This document shows, piece by piece, positions 7,729 through 18,847 of a stretch of DNA of 33,522 bases. The DNA comes from Streptomyces milbemycinicus (GTDB lineage Bacteria; Actinomycetota; Actinomycetes; Streptomycetales; Streptomycetaceae). The translations under genes were made by a program, and so were the position numbers. The stretch is from NCBI RefSeq assembly GCF_002154605.1, contig NZ_MUNE01000290.1, positions 1 to 33,522 on the forward strand, written 5' to 3'. Each line of letters begins with the position of its first letter. Within the stretch, counting starts at the first letter, position 1. The notes beneath the pieces are model-generated. The model was not told the origin of the DNA. It made no database searches and worked only from the letters and a program-made list of their open reading frames with translations.

Positions 7729-7797
7729 AGACCGTCCGACAGCAGGACGGTCTAAGCCGCGGACCGGCGTGGACAAGTTCCCACGCGGCCCGCGGCT
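7729..7797 (-). terminator. Double hairpin terminator of the atp operon
   Basis: In the direction of transcription the first stem is 7790-7797 with 7755-7762 (8 bp, AGCCGCGG arms), enclosing 7781-7786 with 7767-7772 (GCGTGG/CCACGC). The second is 7745-7753 with 7729-7737 (9 bp, AGACCGTCC arms, 7-base loop). They start 28 bases after the atpC stop. The two strong stems in series without a U-tract fit a Streptomyces terminator. Confidence 0.72.
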
Positions 7798-7824
7798 GAG
7801 GATTTCGACCGTTCGTGACAGGCT

Positions 7825-8202
7825 TCAGTGCACTCCCGCCACAGCGCGCAGCCGGACGTCGGCGCGCCGCTCGGCGGCGGCGTCCGCCTCCGACTTGGCG
7901 CGCTCCAGTGCCCGCTCCGCCCGCTTGACATCGATCTCGTCGGACAGCTCCGCGATCTCGGCGAGCAGCGAGAGCTTGTCGTCCGAGAACGAGATGAAGC
8001 CGCCGTGGACCGCGGCGATAACCGTTCCGCCCTCGCTGGTGCGGATAGTCACCGGGCCGGACTCCAGCACACCGAGCAGCGGCTGGTGGCCGGGCATGAC
8101 GCCGATGTCACCGGATGTGGTGCGCGCGATGACCAAGGTGGCCTTGCCGGACCAGACACTACGGTCCGCCGCGACCATCTCGACATGCAGCTCAGCAGCC
8201 AA
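7825..8202 (-). CDS. atpC: ATP synthase F1 epsilon subunit
   Basis: 125 aa. Epsilon forms the central stalk with gamma and regulates ATP hydrolysis. The N-terminal beta sandwich includes LHVEMVAADRSVWSG, GDIGVMPGHQPLLGVLESG and AAVHGGFISF; a helical C-terminal arm (about residues 85-125, with ELSDEIDVKRAERALERAKS) follows. The TTG at 8202 is chosen because GAGGAG lies 5 bases upstream and the family begins at this point; a GTG at 8223 would add 7 residues. Last gene of the atp operon, separated from atpD by a 141-bp gap with a long hairpin. Confidence 0.95.
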   Translation of the reverse strand: MAAELHVEMVAADRSVWSGKATLVIARTTSGDIGVMPGHQPLLGVLESGPVTIRTSEGGTVIAAVHGGFISFSDDKLSLLAEIAELSDEIDVKRAERALERAKSEADAAAERRADVRLRAVAGVH

Positions 8203-8266
8203 CGTGGCTCCTCGGGTCTCCACCTGCCGGGGGCGACAGGGCTTTCGTCAAAGGATAACGGGCGTA

Positions 8267-8300
8267 CGGAGAGGGGTGGGACGCGGCCCACCCCTCTCCG
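8267..8300 (-). other. 14-bp perfect hairpin between atpD and atpC
   Basis: 8267-8280 (CGGAGAGGGGTGGG) is perfectly complementary to 8287-8300 around the 6-base loop 8281-8286. It lies within the operon, 44 bases after the atpD stop and 65 bases before the atpC start. It may end some transcripts or mark an RNA processing end, reducing epsilon relative to beta. Confidence 0.75.
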
Positions 8301-8315
8301 GTGACCTCGGGGTCA

Positions 8316-8343
8316 AGAAGACCGGACTTCAGAAGACCGGCCT

Positions 8344-8345
<2 letters not shown>
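8316..8345 (-). repeat. 15-bp near-perfect tandem repeat overlapping the atpD stop
   Basis: Units at 8316-8330 and 8331-8345 share AGAAGACCGG and differ at only 2 of 15 positions. The second unit covers two bases of the atpD stop codon (8344-8346). Confidence 0.75.
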
Positions 8346-10718
<2,373 letters not shown>

Positions 10719-10720
10719 GC

Positions 10721-12292
10721 TCAGCCCTCGCCCAGCAGCTTGCCGTCCGAGGTCTCGAACTGGCGCTTGAAGCTCTCGACGGCCTCGGCCAGCGCACCGA
10801 TGGTGTCATCGGACATCTTGCCGCCCTCGACGATGCTGGTCATCAGGCCCTTGTGCTCACGGTGCAGATAGTCCAGCAGCTCGCGCTCGAAGCGGCGGAC
10901 GTCCTCGACCGGGACATCGTCCATCTTGCCGTTGGTGCCGGCCCAGATGGAGACGACCTGATCCTCGGTGGCGTACGGGGCGTACTGCGTCTGCTTCAGC
11001 AGCTCGACCATGCGCGAACCGCGCTCCAGCGACGCCTTGGAGGCCGCGTCCAGGTCGGAGCCGAAGGCGGCGAACGCCTCGAGCTCACGGAACTGGGCGA
11101 GGTCCACCCGGAGCCGGCCGGAGACCTGGCGCATTGCCTTGTGCTGGGCGGAGCCACCGACGCGGGAGACCGAGATACCGACGTTCAGAGCCGGGCGCTG
11201 GCCGGCGTTGAACAGGTCGGACTCCAGGAAGCACTGGCCGTCGGTGATGGAGATGACGTTGGTCGGGATGAACGCCGAGACGTCGTTGGCCTTGGTCTCG
11301 ACGATCGGCAGACCGGTCATCGAACCGGAACCCATGTCGTCGGAGAGCTTGGCGCAGCGCTCCAGCAGCCGGGAGTGCAGGTAGAAGACGTCACCGGGGT
11401 ACGCCTCGCGGCCCGGCGGGCGGCGCAGCAGCAGCGAGACGGCGCGGTAGGCGTCGGCCTGCTTGGACAGGTCGTCGAAGACGATCAGGACGTGCTTGCC
11501 CTGGTACATCCAGTGCTGGCCGATGGCCGAGCCGGTGTAGGGGGCCAGGTACTTGAAGCCCGCCGGGTCGGACGCCGGGGCGGCGACGATCGTCGTGTAC
11601 TCCAGGGCGCCGGCCTCCTCCAGCGCGGCGCGCACGCCGGCGATGGTGGAGCCCTTCTGGCCGATGGCGACGTAGATGCAGCGGACCTGCTTCTTCGGGT
11701 CGCCCGAGCGCCAGTTGTCACGCTGGTTGATGATCGTGTCGACGGCCAGCGCGGTCTTGCCGGTCTGCCGGTCGCCGATGATCAGCTGACGCTGGCCACG
11801 GCCGATCGGGGTCATCGCGTCGACGGCCTTGTAGCCGGTCTCCATCGGCTCGTGCACCGACTTGCGCTGCATGACCGTGGGGGCCTGCAGCTCGAGGGCG
11901 CGGCGGCCCTCGGTCTCGATCTCGCCGAGGCCGTCGATCGGGTTGCCCAGCGGGTCGACGACGCGGCCGAGGTAGCCCTCGCCGACGGCTACCGAGAGCA
12001 CCTCGCCGGTGCGCTGCACCTGCTGGCCCTCCTCGATGCCGCTGAACTCACCGAGGACGACCGCGCCGATCTCGCGCTCTTCCAGGTTGAGCGCGAGGCC
12101 GAGGGTGCCGTCCTCGAACTTCAGCAGCTCGTTCGCCATGGCCGAGGGAAGACCTTCGACCTTCGCGATGCCGTCGCCGGCAACGGTGACCGTACCGACC
12201 TCCTCGCGCGAGGCCGCGTCCGGCTTGTACGCCTGGACAAAGTTCTCCAGCGCGTCCCGGATCTCCTCCGGCCGGATCGTGAGCTCCGCCAT
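10721..12292 (-). CDS. atpA: ATP synthase F1 alpha subunit
   Basis: 523 aa. The non-catalytic nucleotide-binding subunit. P-loop GDRQTGKT at residues 173-180; [11 protein letters not shown] is Walker B, and [10 protein letters not shown] is the alpha/beta signature region. The ATG at 12292 starts the family-typical [11 protein letters not shown]; an in-frame start at 12343 would add 17 residues not expected in the family. The 104-bp gap to atpH holds repeats able to form alternative stems. Confidence 0.98.
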   Translation of the reverse strand: MAELTIRPEEIRDALENFVQAYKPDAASREEVGTVTVAGDGIAKVEGLPSAMANELLKFEDGTLGLALNLEEREIGAVVLGEFSGIEEGQQVQRTGEVLSVAVGEGYLGRVVDPLGNPIDGLGEIETEGRRALELQAPTVMQRKSVHEPMETGYKAVDAMTPIGRGQRQLIIGDRQTGKTALAVDTIINQRDNWRSGDPKKQVRCIYVAIGQKGSTIAGVRAALEEAGALEYTTIVAAPASDPAGFKYLAPYTGSAIGQHWMYQGKHVLIVFDDLSKQADAYRAVSLLLRRPPGREAYPGDVFYLHSRLLERCAKLSDDMGSGSMTGLPIVETKANDVSAFIPTNVISITDGQCFLESDLFNAGQRPALNVGISVSRVGGSAQHKAMRQVSGRLRVDLAQFRELEAFAAFGSDLDAASKASLERGSRMVELLKQTQYAPYATEDQVVSIWAGTNGKMDDVPVEDVRRFERELLDYLHREHKGLMTSIVEGGKMSDDTIGALAEAVESFKRQFETSDGKLLGEG

Positions 12293-12339
12293 CTGGGTTC
12301 CCTGCTCTCCTTGTTGGGCCCGAAGTATCTGACCACGGC

Positions 12340-12385
12340 CCAACTCGGGCCGCTTACATGCTTGTTGAGTTGGCTTTTGAGTTGG
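12340..12385 (-). other. Alternative-stem element in the atpH-atpA spacer
   Basis: GAGTTGG occurs twice (12367-12373 and 12379-12385) and its complement CCAACTC once (12340-12346). In the mRNA the single copy can pair with either of the two, giving mutually exclusive stems about 50 bases before the atpA start. Confidence 0.55.
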
Positions 12386-12396
12386 TACGGCCTGGG

Positions 12397-13212
12397 TCAG
12401 CCGGCCATCCGCCGGGCCGCCTCGCCCAGGCGGTCGGCGACGGTGCCGTCGATGATCTCGTCGCCGACGCGTACCTCGATCCCGCCGAGGACCTCGGGGT
12501 CCACATCCAGGTTGAGGTGCACCTTGTGGCCGTACAGCTTCGCCAGAGCCGCACCGAGACGCTGCTTGTGCTGGTCGCTGAGCGGCACAGCCGAGGTCAC
12601 CACCGCGACCAGGCGGTTGCGGCGGGCCGCGGCAAGCCGCGAGAGGGCGTCGAGCCCCGCTTCCAGGCTACGTCCCCGCGGCTGGGCCACAAGACGGGCG
12701 ACCAGCCGCTCGGTGGCCGGATTGACCCGGCCGCCCAGCAGCTCGCGCACCAGCGTGACCTTCGCCGAGGTGGTGGCGACCCGGTCGGTCAGCGCGGACC
12801 GCAGCTCGGTGGACGAGGAGATGATCCGGCCGAACCGGAACAGCTCGTCCTCCACGTCGTCGAGGGCGCCGGCCCGCTGGGCCGCCACGAGGTCGGCGGC
12901 GGACGCCAGCTCCTCGATGGAGTCCACCAGGTCGCGCGAGCGCGACCAGCGGGACCTGACCATGCCGGAGACCAGGTCGATGGTCTCGCCGCCGACCTGG
13001 CCGGACAGCAGGCGCGCGGCCAGCTCGGCCTTGGCCTCGCCGGGCTGCGCCGGGTCGGTGAGGACCCGGCGCAGCGAGACCTCGCGGTCGAGCAGCGCGG
13101 TGACGGCGGCCAGCTCGTCCGCGAGCTTCGCGGCGTCGACGGAGGTGCTGTCCGTCAGCGCGTCGAAGCGCTCGCGCGCTGCGGCCAGTGCCTCGCGGCT
13201 CGCTCCGTTCAT
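12397..13212 (-). CDS. atpH: ATP synthase F1 delta subunit
   Basis: 271 aa, longer than the roughly 180 aa of enterobacterial delta, as is usual in Streptomyces. Delta joins the alpha3beta3 head to the peripheral stalk. The C-terminal half carries the family region including [20 protein letters not shown] and the final [20 protein letters not shown]. The ATG overlaps the atpF stop by ATGA, so translation is coupled. In mycobacteria the corresponding polypeptide is fused to a second b subunit; here the two are separate. Confidence 0.95.
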   Translation of the reverse strand: MNGASREALAAARERFDALTDSTSVDAAKLADELAAVTALLDREVSLRRVLTDPAQPGEAKAELAARLLSGQVGGETIDLVSGMVRSRWSRSRDLVDSIEELASAADLVAAQRAGALDDVEDELFRFGRIISSSTELRSALTDRVATTSAKVTLVRELLGGRVNPATERLVARLVAQPRGRSLEAGLDALSRLAAARRNRLVAVVTSAVPLSDQHKQRLGAALAKLYGHKVHLNLDVDPEVLGGIEVRVGDEIIDGTVADRLGEAARRMAG

Positions 13213-13775
13213 CGGCCGGCCTCGGCCTTCGTCTCGGCCGTGGCGTCGGCCTTCGTCTCGAGCTCATCGAGGAACCGGTCGATCACGCGGCTCTGCCGGG
13301 CGACGTCCTCCAGGGACTCGCCGACGAGCTTGCCGGCCAGGTCGGTGGCGAGCTTGCCCACGTCCTGGCGCAGCGTCTGCGCCGCCTGCTTGCGGTCGGC
13401 CTCGATCTGGGCGTGGCCCGCGGCGATGATCTCCTCACGCTGCCGCTGACCCTCCGCGCGCATCTCGGCGATGAGCGCGGCGCCCTGCTCCTGCGCCTCC
13501 TGGCGCAGCCGCGCGGCCTCATGACGAGCGTCGGCGAGCTGAGCGCGGTAGTCCTCGAGGACCTGCTGGGCCTCGGCCTTACGTGCCTCGGCCTCCTCCA
13601 TGCCGCCCTCGATCGCCGCACGGCGCTCGTCCAGAACCCGGTTGATGTTCGGGAGGAGCTTCTTGGCGAAGAAGAAGAAGACGATGGCGAAGGCGATGAG
13701 GCCGATGACGAGCTCTGGGATCGGCGGGAGAAGCGGGTTTTGCGTCTCCTCAGCCAGGGTTGTCAAGGCGTTCAC
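13209..13775 (-). CDS. atpF: ATP synthase Fo b subunit
   Basis: 188 aa. One transmembrane helix at about residues 22-42 (LVIGLIAFAIVFFFFAKKLL) is followed by a long charged coiled coil (about 50-170, rich in A, E, R and Q) that dimerises as the peripheral stalk. It starts 40 bases after atpE and overlaps atpH by 4 bases. Confidence 0.96.
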   Translation of the reverse strand: MNALTTLAEETQNPLLPPIPELVIGLIAFAIVFFFFAKKLLPNINRVLDERRAAIEGGMEEAEARKAEAQQVLEDYRAQLADARHEAARLRQEAQEQGAALIAEMRAEGQRQREEIIAAGHAQIEADRKQAAQTLRQDVGKLATDLAGKLVGESLEDVARQSRVIDRFLDELETKADATAETKAEAGR

Positions 13776-13815
13776 ATCATTGCCTTTCGTCCGTGGGACC
13801 GGTCGTTCGCCGCGG

Positions 13816-14118
<303 letters not shown>

Positions 14119-14141
14119 TTAGGGCGGGGCTGGCTGGGGTC

Positions 14142-14951
14142 TCAGTGGTGCTCGGCGAGAGCGCCCTGGATGTAGGTGCAGGCCAGCAGGACGAAGACGT
14201 ATGCCTGAAGGGCCTGGATGAACAGCTCGAACATGGTCAGCAGGATGACCATCACGAACGAGACGCTCGCGTAGGCGATGCCGATGCCGTTCAGCAGGTA
14301 CCAGCTGGCGATCGTGAAGATCAGCAGCAGGATGTGCCCGGCGAACATGTTGGCGAAGAGCCGTACGGCGTGGGTGAACGGCCGGATGAGCAGGTTGGAG
14401 AAGGTCTCCAGGACCATGACCAGCGGCAGCACCGGGCCCAGCGACTTGTCGTAGCCGGTGATGTTCTTCCAGCCGCCGACGAAGCCGTGCTTCTTGAAGG
14501 TCAGGCTGACCCACAGGATGTAGACGATCGCGGCGAGGCCGGCCGGGAAGGCGATGATCGACGTCACCGGGAACTGGGCGAGCGGGATGACCGACCAGAG
14601 GTTCATCATCCAGATGAAGAAGAACAGCGAGACCATGAGGGGGACGTACTTGTCGCCCTCCTTCTTGCCCAGGGCCTCGTAGACGACACCGCGGCGCACG
14701 AAGTCGTAGCCCGCCTCGCCGATCATCTGCAGCTTGCCGGGGACGATCTTGGCCTTGCCGAAGGCGGCCCAGAAGAACACCATCACGACCACGGTGCCCA
14801 GCAGAGCCAGCAGGACCGGCTTGGTGAACTCGAAGCCGCCGATGGTGGCGATCGGCTCGAAGGTGAATGAGTGGAGCCCTGGGGCCGGGAAGCCGCACCC
14901 GTCGAAGATGTGGCAATCGGTCTCGAAGGCGAGTGTCTGGTCAGGACTCAC
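14142..14951 (-). CDS. atpB: ATP synthase Fo a subunit
   Basis: 269 aa with five to six membrane segments; forms the proton channel against the c ring. The essential arginine is Arg197 in FTHAVRLFANMFAGH, and the last helix has FELFIQALQAYVF. The GTG at 14951 has AAGGAG 6 bases upstream and begins the family-like SPDQTLAFE; a longer in-frame start at 15068 is not supported. The periplasmic N-terminus contains two cysteines six residues apart (Cys13 and Cys19 in DCHIFDGCG). Confidence 0.95.
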   Translation of the reverse strand: MSPDQTLAFETDCHIFDGCGFPAPGLHSFTFEPIATIGGFEFTKPVLLALLGTVVVMVFFWAAFGKAKIVPGKLQMIGEAGYDFVRRGVVYEALGKKEGDKYVPLMVSLFFFIWMMNLWSVIPLAQFPVTSIIAFPAGLAAIVYILWVSLTFKKHGFVGGWKNITGYDKSLGPVLPLVMVLETFSNLLIRPFTHAVRLFANMFAGHILLLIFTIASWYLLNGIGIAYASVSFVMVILLTMFELFIQALQAYVFVLLACTYIQGALAEHH

Positions 14952-15215
14952 CGCGAGCTCCTTCAGCGTGGCGCATGGGTACGGCAACCTCGTTGTGTCG
15001 GCGCGGCGCATGGCCGCGGAACGGCACTGGACTGGTCTTGCGAATGTGGGGGCGGCTTGTCGGCACAAGTCCGGTGTGGTCGGTGGGCATCAGCTGCATG
15101 GGCCGCCGATTCCGTCCCGTGGAATCCGGGGGTTCAGCCACCTGCGCCCGCTGTGCCTCAGATGGCACCGGACGATAGCAGGTGAGCGGACGTGCCCTTA
15201 TACCGGCCCTACAGA
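14952..15215 (-). other. Unusually long atpI-atpB spacer
   Basis: 264 bp without a convincing gene. It contains a short stem CTTGT-CGGC-ACAAG at 15056-15069. On the minus strand a TATCGT-like -10 appears near 15171-15176, but no clear -35, so an internal promoter for atpB is possible and unproven. A 51-codon open frame ending at 14941 overlaps the atpB start but has no family resemblance. Confidence 0.4.
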
Positions 15216-15671
15216 TCACGATGGGGACCCGGCGGGAGAAACCTTCTTCTCCCCCGCCGGGGTCCGTTCGTCTTCGGACTCCGGCTGCACATAGAAGATC
15301 TTGGCCTTCATGTGCGCGCGGGTCTGCGCGGTGATCCACACCAGCGTCGCGGCGAGCAGCGAGAAGGCGAAGGCCCTGGTGTTGAAGAGCGTGGTGTCCC
15401 TGAAGACGCCCAACACCACCGCCATCAGCAGGAACTGCACGGCGTAGAGCGCGAGACCCATCATCTGGAAGATCTGCGGAAGCTTGTTGGCGGTCCGCAC
15501 CAGCACGATCAGGTCGATCGTCATCAGCGCGATCACCAGAATCGCCCCGAACGCGGCCCCCAACGCGCCCTTGCCACCGGCGAGTACGGCGCCGACGGCA
15601 ATGGCGGCGGCGCCGACGACTGCGGTGGGCACGGCACACTGCAGGAGCGTTCGGGCGTCGTTGGACTGCAT
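15216..15671 (-). CDS. atpI: ATP synthase subunit I-like membrane protein
   Basis: 151 aa with four hydrophobic helices: AVPTAVVGAAAIAVGAVLAG, LGAAFGAILVIALMTIDLIV, MMGLALYAVQFLLMAVVLGV, and AFAFSLLAATLVWITAQTRA. AtpI-type proteins are the first, non-essential gene of many atp operons and help c-ring assembly or magnesium uptake. The ATG at 15671 has GGAGAA 7 bases upstream; an in-frame start at 15788 would add 39 residues running into the promoter region. The C-terminus is charged and probably cytosolic. Confidence 0.85.
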   Translation of the reverse strand: MQSNDARTLLQCAVPTAVVGAAAIAVGAVLAGGKGALGAAFGAILVIALMTIDLIVLVRTANKLPQIFQMMGLALYAVQFLLMAVVLGVFRDTTLFNTRAFAFSLLAATLVWITAQTRAHMKAKIFYVQPESEDERTPAGEKKVSPAGSPS

Positions 15672-15796
15672 GAAGGGTTCTCCGGCAAGAGTCGGAAGCA
15701 ACGGTTCGTCGTTGACGAGCGTATCCCCGGGGATCAAAGGAACCTCACGACGAAGGACAGTCGCGCTACGGCCCTTCGGCTCTGGCACCGGGTTTT

Positions 15797-15812
15797 CGTG
15801 AACGGTATCACA
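15797..15812. promoter_or_regulatory. Rex operator-like site upstream of atpI
   Basis: CGTGAACGGTATCACA agrees with the Streptomyces Rex operator consensus TGTGAACGCGTTCACA at 12 of 16 positions, including the full GTGAACG and TCACA halves. It lies 126 bp upstream of the atpI start in the 243-bp wecA-atpI gap. Rex is an NADH/NAD-sensing repressor of respiratory genes in Streptomyces, so redox control of the ATP synthase would make sense. Consensus recalled from memory. Confidence 0.6.
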
Positions 15813-15840
15813 AACTATTTGATGAGGTCTTTACCTGCCG

Positions 15841-15855
15841 GATGTGCTGCACATC
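15841..15855. promoter_or_regulatory. Perfect 7+1+7 palindrome upstream of atpI
   Basis: GATGTGC-T-GCACATC is a perfect inverted repeat centred 177 bp upstream of the atpI start and 43 bp from the centre of the Rex-like site. It may be an operator for a second regulator. I do not recognise the motif. Confidence 0.45.
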
Positions 15856-15914
15856 ACACGGGAGAGTTAAGGAGCATATCTCACATTGACGGCGATGGAC
15901 GCCGAATAAGCCCG

Positions 15915-17270
15915 CTACCGAGAGCTACGGATCTTCTTCTCCCAGCCACCGCCGGGAGTTGCCCCCTGCTGCGTGAACCGGGAGCGGTCGCCGATCGCGG
16001 TGGCCCCGTTGACCCCGGCCGGGACCCGGCCCACCGGCTCGGCCGCCGCATCACACGACGCCTCCGGTGCGACCTCCCGCGCGGCCGCGGCGATCCGGTT
16101 CCGGCGGCGGCGGTACCGAGGCGGAACGAAGCCCTCCGCCCAGTGCGGCACCCGCGGGGTGAACCGCGGCAGCAGCAGCAGGACCAGGCCCACCGCGCTC
16201 AGCCCCACGATCGAGAGCACGAACCACATGCTGACCGAGTTCACCGAGTACGCCACGGCGCCGAACGCGATCAGCGCCGACCAGAAGTACATGATCAGCA
16301 CCGCGCGGCTGTGCGAGTGGCCGATCTCCAGCAGCCGGTGGTGCAGATGGCCGCGGTCCGCGGCGAACGGCGACTGGCCCCGCCAGGTACGGCGGACGAT
16401 GGCCAGCACCAGATCGGCGAACGGCACCGCGATCACGGTCAGCGGCAGCAGCAGCGGGATGTAGACCGGCACGGTGGCGTGCACCGTGGCGGTCACGGAG
16501 CCGGTGAACAGCCTCATCGCGTCCGGGTCCACCTGACCGGTGATCGAGATCGCGCCGGCCGCCAGCACCAGGCCGATGAGCATCGAGCCGGAGTCGCCCA
16601 TGAAGATCCGGGCCGGGTGGATGTTGTGCGGCAGAAAGCCCAGGCACATCCCCATCAGAATGGCGGCGAACAGGGTCGCGGGGGCGGCCGCCTCCAGGCC
16701 GTAGCCGTACCAGATGCGGTACGCGTACATGAAGAACGCCGCGGCCGCGATGCACACCATGCCCGAGGCCAGACCGTCCAGGCCGTCCACGAAGTTCACC
16801 GCGTTGATGGTGATCACCACGAGCGCGACCGTGAGCAGCGTGCCCTGCCAGGGGGTCAGCGAGACCGGGCCCACCCCGGGCACCGGCAGCCACAGAATGG
16901 TGAGGCCCTGGAGCACCATCACGCCTGCGGCGATCATCTGGCCGCCCAGCTTGATCAGCGCGTCCACGCCCCACTTGTCGTCCAGCACGCCCAGCAGCCA
17001 GATCAGCCCGGCCCCGGACAGCAGCGCGCGCGGCTCGTTGGACAGCTCGAAAACGCCCTTGAGATTGGTGAGATGGGCGGCGACCAGCAACCCCGCGCAC
17101 AGCCCGCCGAACATCGCGATACCGCCGAGCCGCGGCGTGGGCTCGCGGTGCACATCGCGCGCGCGGATCTCCGGCATCGCGCCCACCACGATGGCGAACT
17201 TCCGAACCGGCCCGGTCAGCAGATAGGTGACCGCGGCCGTGATGCACAGAGTCAGCAGATATTCACGCAC
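15915..17270 (-). CDS. WecA/TagO-type undecaprenyl-phosphate GlcNAc-1-phosphate transferase
   Basis: 451 aa, polytopic (about eleven helices). It transfers a sugar-1-phosphate from a UDP-sugar to undecaprenyl or decaprenyl phosphate, the first membrane step of wall glycopolymer synthesis. Motifs: RDVHREPTPRLGGIAMFGG near the N-terminus, GVLDDKWG, NAVNFVDGLDGLASG, ARIFMGDSGSMLIGL, and the histidine motif RGHLHHRLLEIGHSHS. The GTG at 17270 has GGGGCAG upstream and starts the family-typical REYLLTLC; a start at 17309 is less likely. The C-terminal tail of about 80 residues is charged and not needed for catalysis. In mycobacteria the wecA homologue also sits just before the atp operon. Confidence 0.93.
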   Translation of the reverse strand: MREYLLTLCITAAVTYLLTGPVRKFAIVVGAMPEIRARDVHREPTPRLGGIAMFGGLCAGLLVAAHLTNLKGVFELSNEPRALLSGAGLIWLLGVLDDKWGVDALIKLGGQMIAAGVMVLQGLTILWLPVPGVGPVSLTPWQGTLLTVALVVITINAVNFVDGLDGLASGMVCIAAAAFFMYAYRIWYGYGLEAAAPATLFAAILMGMCLGFLPHNIHPARIFMGDSGSMLIGLVLAAGAISITGQVDPDAMRLFTGSVTATVHATVPVYIPLLLPLTVIAVPFADLVLAIVRRTWRGQSPFAADRGHLHHRLLEIGHSHSRAVLIMYFWSALIAFGAVAYSVNSVSMWFVLSIVGLSAVGLVLLLLPRFTPRVPHWAEGFVPPRYRRRRNRIAAAAREVAPEASCDAAAEPVGRVPAGVNGATAIGDRSRFTQQGATPGGGWEKKIRSSR

Positions 17271-17399
17271 AGACTGCCCCACAGATGTCGCTGGCCATCT
17301 CAGCAACACACACTAGCCCCCTCCGGCCAGTGAGACGGGCCATCGACGAGGACGTTGTCCGTCCTTGAGTCGGTTCCACCCGTTCCGGCTCCGCGAAGA

Positions 17400-18752
17400 T
17401 CAGTCGTCGTACGGTGCGAACGCCGTCGCCAACTCCCTGACCTCGGCCCGCAGTTCCCGCAGCCGCTGCGAGGTCTCCTTCTCCCGCAGCGCCACCACGA
17501 GCAGCTGGGCGATGCGCGCCATCTCGTCCGGCCCCATCCCCTGCGTGGTCACCGCCGCGGTGCCCAGCCGGATGCCCTTCACGCAGCCGGCCGGCGCGGT
17601 CGCGGACGCCACCGCGCAGCTGTCCAGCACGATGCCCGCCGCGGCGCAGCGGGCCCGGGCGGCGGGGCCGTCCAGGCCCAGGGCGGCCGGGTCGGCGGTG
17701 ATCAGATGGGTGTCGGTGCCGCCGGTGATCACCGGGATGCCCTCGGCGGCCAGGGCGTCGACCAGCGCATGGGCGTTGGCGACGACCCGGTGGGCGTACG
17801 CGGTGAACGCCGGCTGCGCGGCCTCGGCGAACGCGACGGCCTTGGCGGCGACGGTGTGCATCTGCGCTCCGCCCTGCGTAAAGGGGAAGACCGCGCGGTC
17901 GACCCGCTCGGCGAGGTCCGCGCCGCACAGCACCATCCCGCCGCGGGGCCCGCGCAGCACCTTGTGCGTGGTCGCGCACACCACATCGGCGTACGGCACG
18001 GGGTTGGGCGCGGCCTTCCCGGCCACCAGGCCGATGGGGTGGGCGGCGTCCGCGATCAGATACGCGCCGACCTCGTCGGCGATCTCCCGGAAGGCCGCGT
18101 AGTCCAGGTGGCGGGGGTAGGAGATCGAGCCGCAGACGATCGCCTTGGGGCGGTGGGCCCGCGCCAGGTCGCGGAGCTGGTCGTAGTCGATCAGTCCGGT
18201 GTGCGGGTCGACGCCGTAGCCGATGAAGTCGAACCAGCGGCCGGAGAAGTTGGCCGGGGAGCCATGGGTGAGATGTCCGCCGTGCGCCAGCGCCATCGCC
18301 ATCACCGTGTCACCGGGCAGCAGCAGCGCGGCGTACGCGGCGAGCACCGCGGAGGAGCCCGAGTGCGGCTGCACATTGGCGTGCTCCGCGCCGAACAGGG
18401 CCTTCGCCCGGTCCATGGCGATCCGCTCGGCGACGTCGACCAGCTCGCATCCGCCGTGGAAGCGGGCGCCCGGGTAGCCCTCGGCGTACTTGTTGGCCAG
18501 TGGCGAGGCCAGGGCGGTGAGCACGGCCCGGGAGGTGAAGTTCTCCGCGGCGATCAGCTGCAGCCCGCCCCTGACGCGGTCCAGCTCACCCAGGATGATC
18601 CCGGCGATATCGGGGTCCTGCCGGCGCAGCGCGTCGAAGTCGGGTTCCCAGGAAGCGTTGGCCGTACGGATCACACCGGCCTGACCGGTGCGGCCGGCGT
18701 GACCGGTCTGCCCGGCCGGGTTGCCGCGCGGCGGCGCGGGGGTAGCGGCCAT
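17400..18752 (-). CDS. glyA: Serine hydroxymethyltransferase, divergent paralog
   Basis: 450 aa. SHMT interconverts serine and glycine with tetrahydrofolate using PLP. PLP-binding Lys264 is in ATTHKVLRGPRGG; Asp235 and His238 (ADAAH) and Arg395 (GIRLGT) match conserved positions. The substrate loop reads NKYAEGYPGARFHGGCELVD: the tyrosine pair normally found as RYYGG (E. coli Tyr64 and Tyr65) is Phe-His. Tyr65 acts in transaldimination, so activity or specificity may be altered. A 30-residue N-terminal tail with a GQTGHAGRTGQAG repeat precedes the fold. The gene is inserted, with the phosphatase gene, between tsaC and wecA relative to mycobacteria. A second, canonical glyA probably lies elsewhere on the chromosome. 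Confidence 0.88.
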   Translation of the reverse strand: MAATPAPPRGNPAGQTGHAGRTGQAGVIRTANASWEPDFDALRRQDPDIAGIILGELDRVRGGLQLIAAENFTSRAVLTALASPLANKYAEGYPGARFHGGCELVDVAERIAMDRAKALFGAEHANVQPHSGSSAVLAAYAALLLPGDTVMAMALAHGGHLTHGSPANFSGRWFDFIGYGVDPHTGLIDYDQLRDLARAHRPKAIVCGSISYPRHLDYAAFREIADEVGAYLIADAAHPIGLVAGKAAPNPVPYADVVCATTHKVLRGPRGGMVLCGADLAERVDRAVFPFTQGGAQMHTVAAKAVAFAEAAQPAFTAYAHRVVANAHALVDALAAEGIPVITGGTDTHLITADPAALGLDGPAARARCAAAGIVLDSCAVASATAPAGCVKGIRLGTAAVTTQGMGPDEMARIAQLLVVALREKETSQRLRELRAEVRELATAFAPYDD

Positions 18753-18847
18753 CGCTAGCTCACAGCCTCAGGTAGAACAGGCCCGGGTGGTGCGGGAGGG
18801 CGAGCGTTGTTGCGTCCTCCCAATGTAGGCCCGGGCCCGGCCTGGGG

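Noticed and set aside
10853..13429. Long plus-strand frames opposite atpA, atpH and atpF
   Set aside because: Same antisense-shadow effect; the minus strand encodes full ATP synthase subunits.
14941..15095. Small open frame before atpB that overlaps its start
   Set aside because: No ribosome site of note and an unremarkable, Arg/Pro/His-rich composition; leader-peptide role is not supported.
15797..15812. CRP-type site (TGTGA-N6-TCAC) instead of a Rex site
   Set aside because: The minus strand reads TGTGA-TACCGT-TCACG, which also fits CRP; I prefer Rex because of the longer GTGAACG match and respiratory context, but CRP is not excluded.
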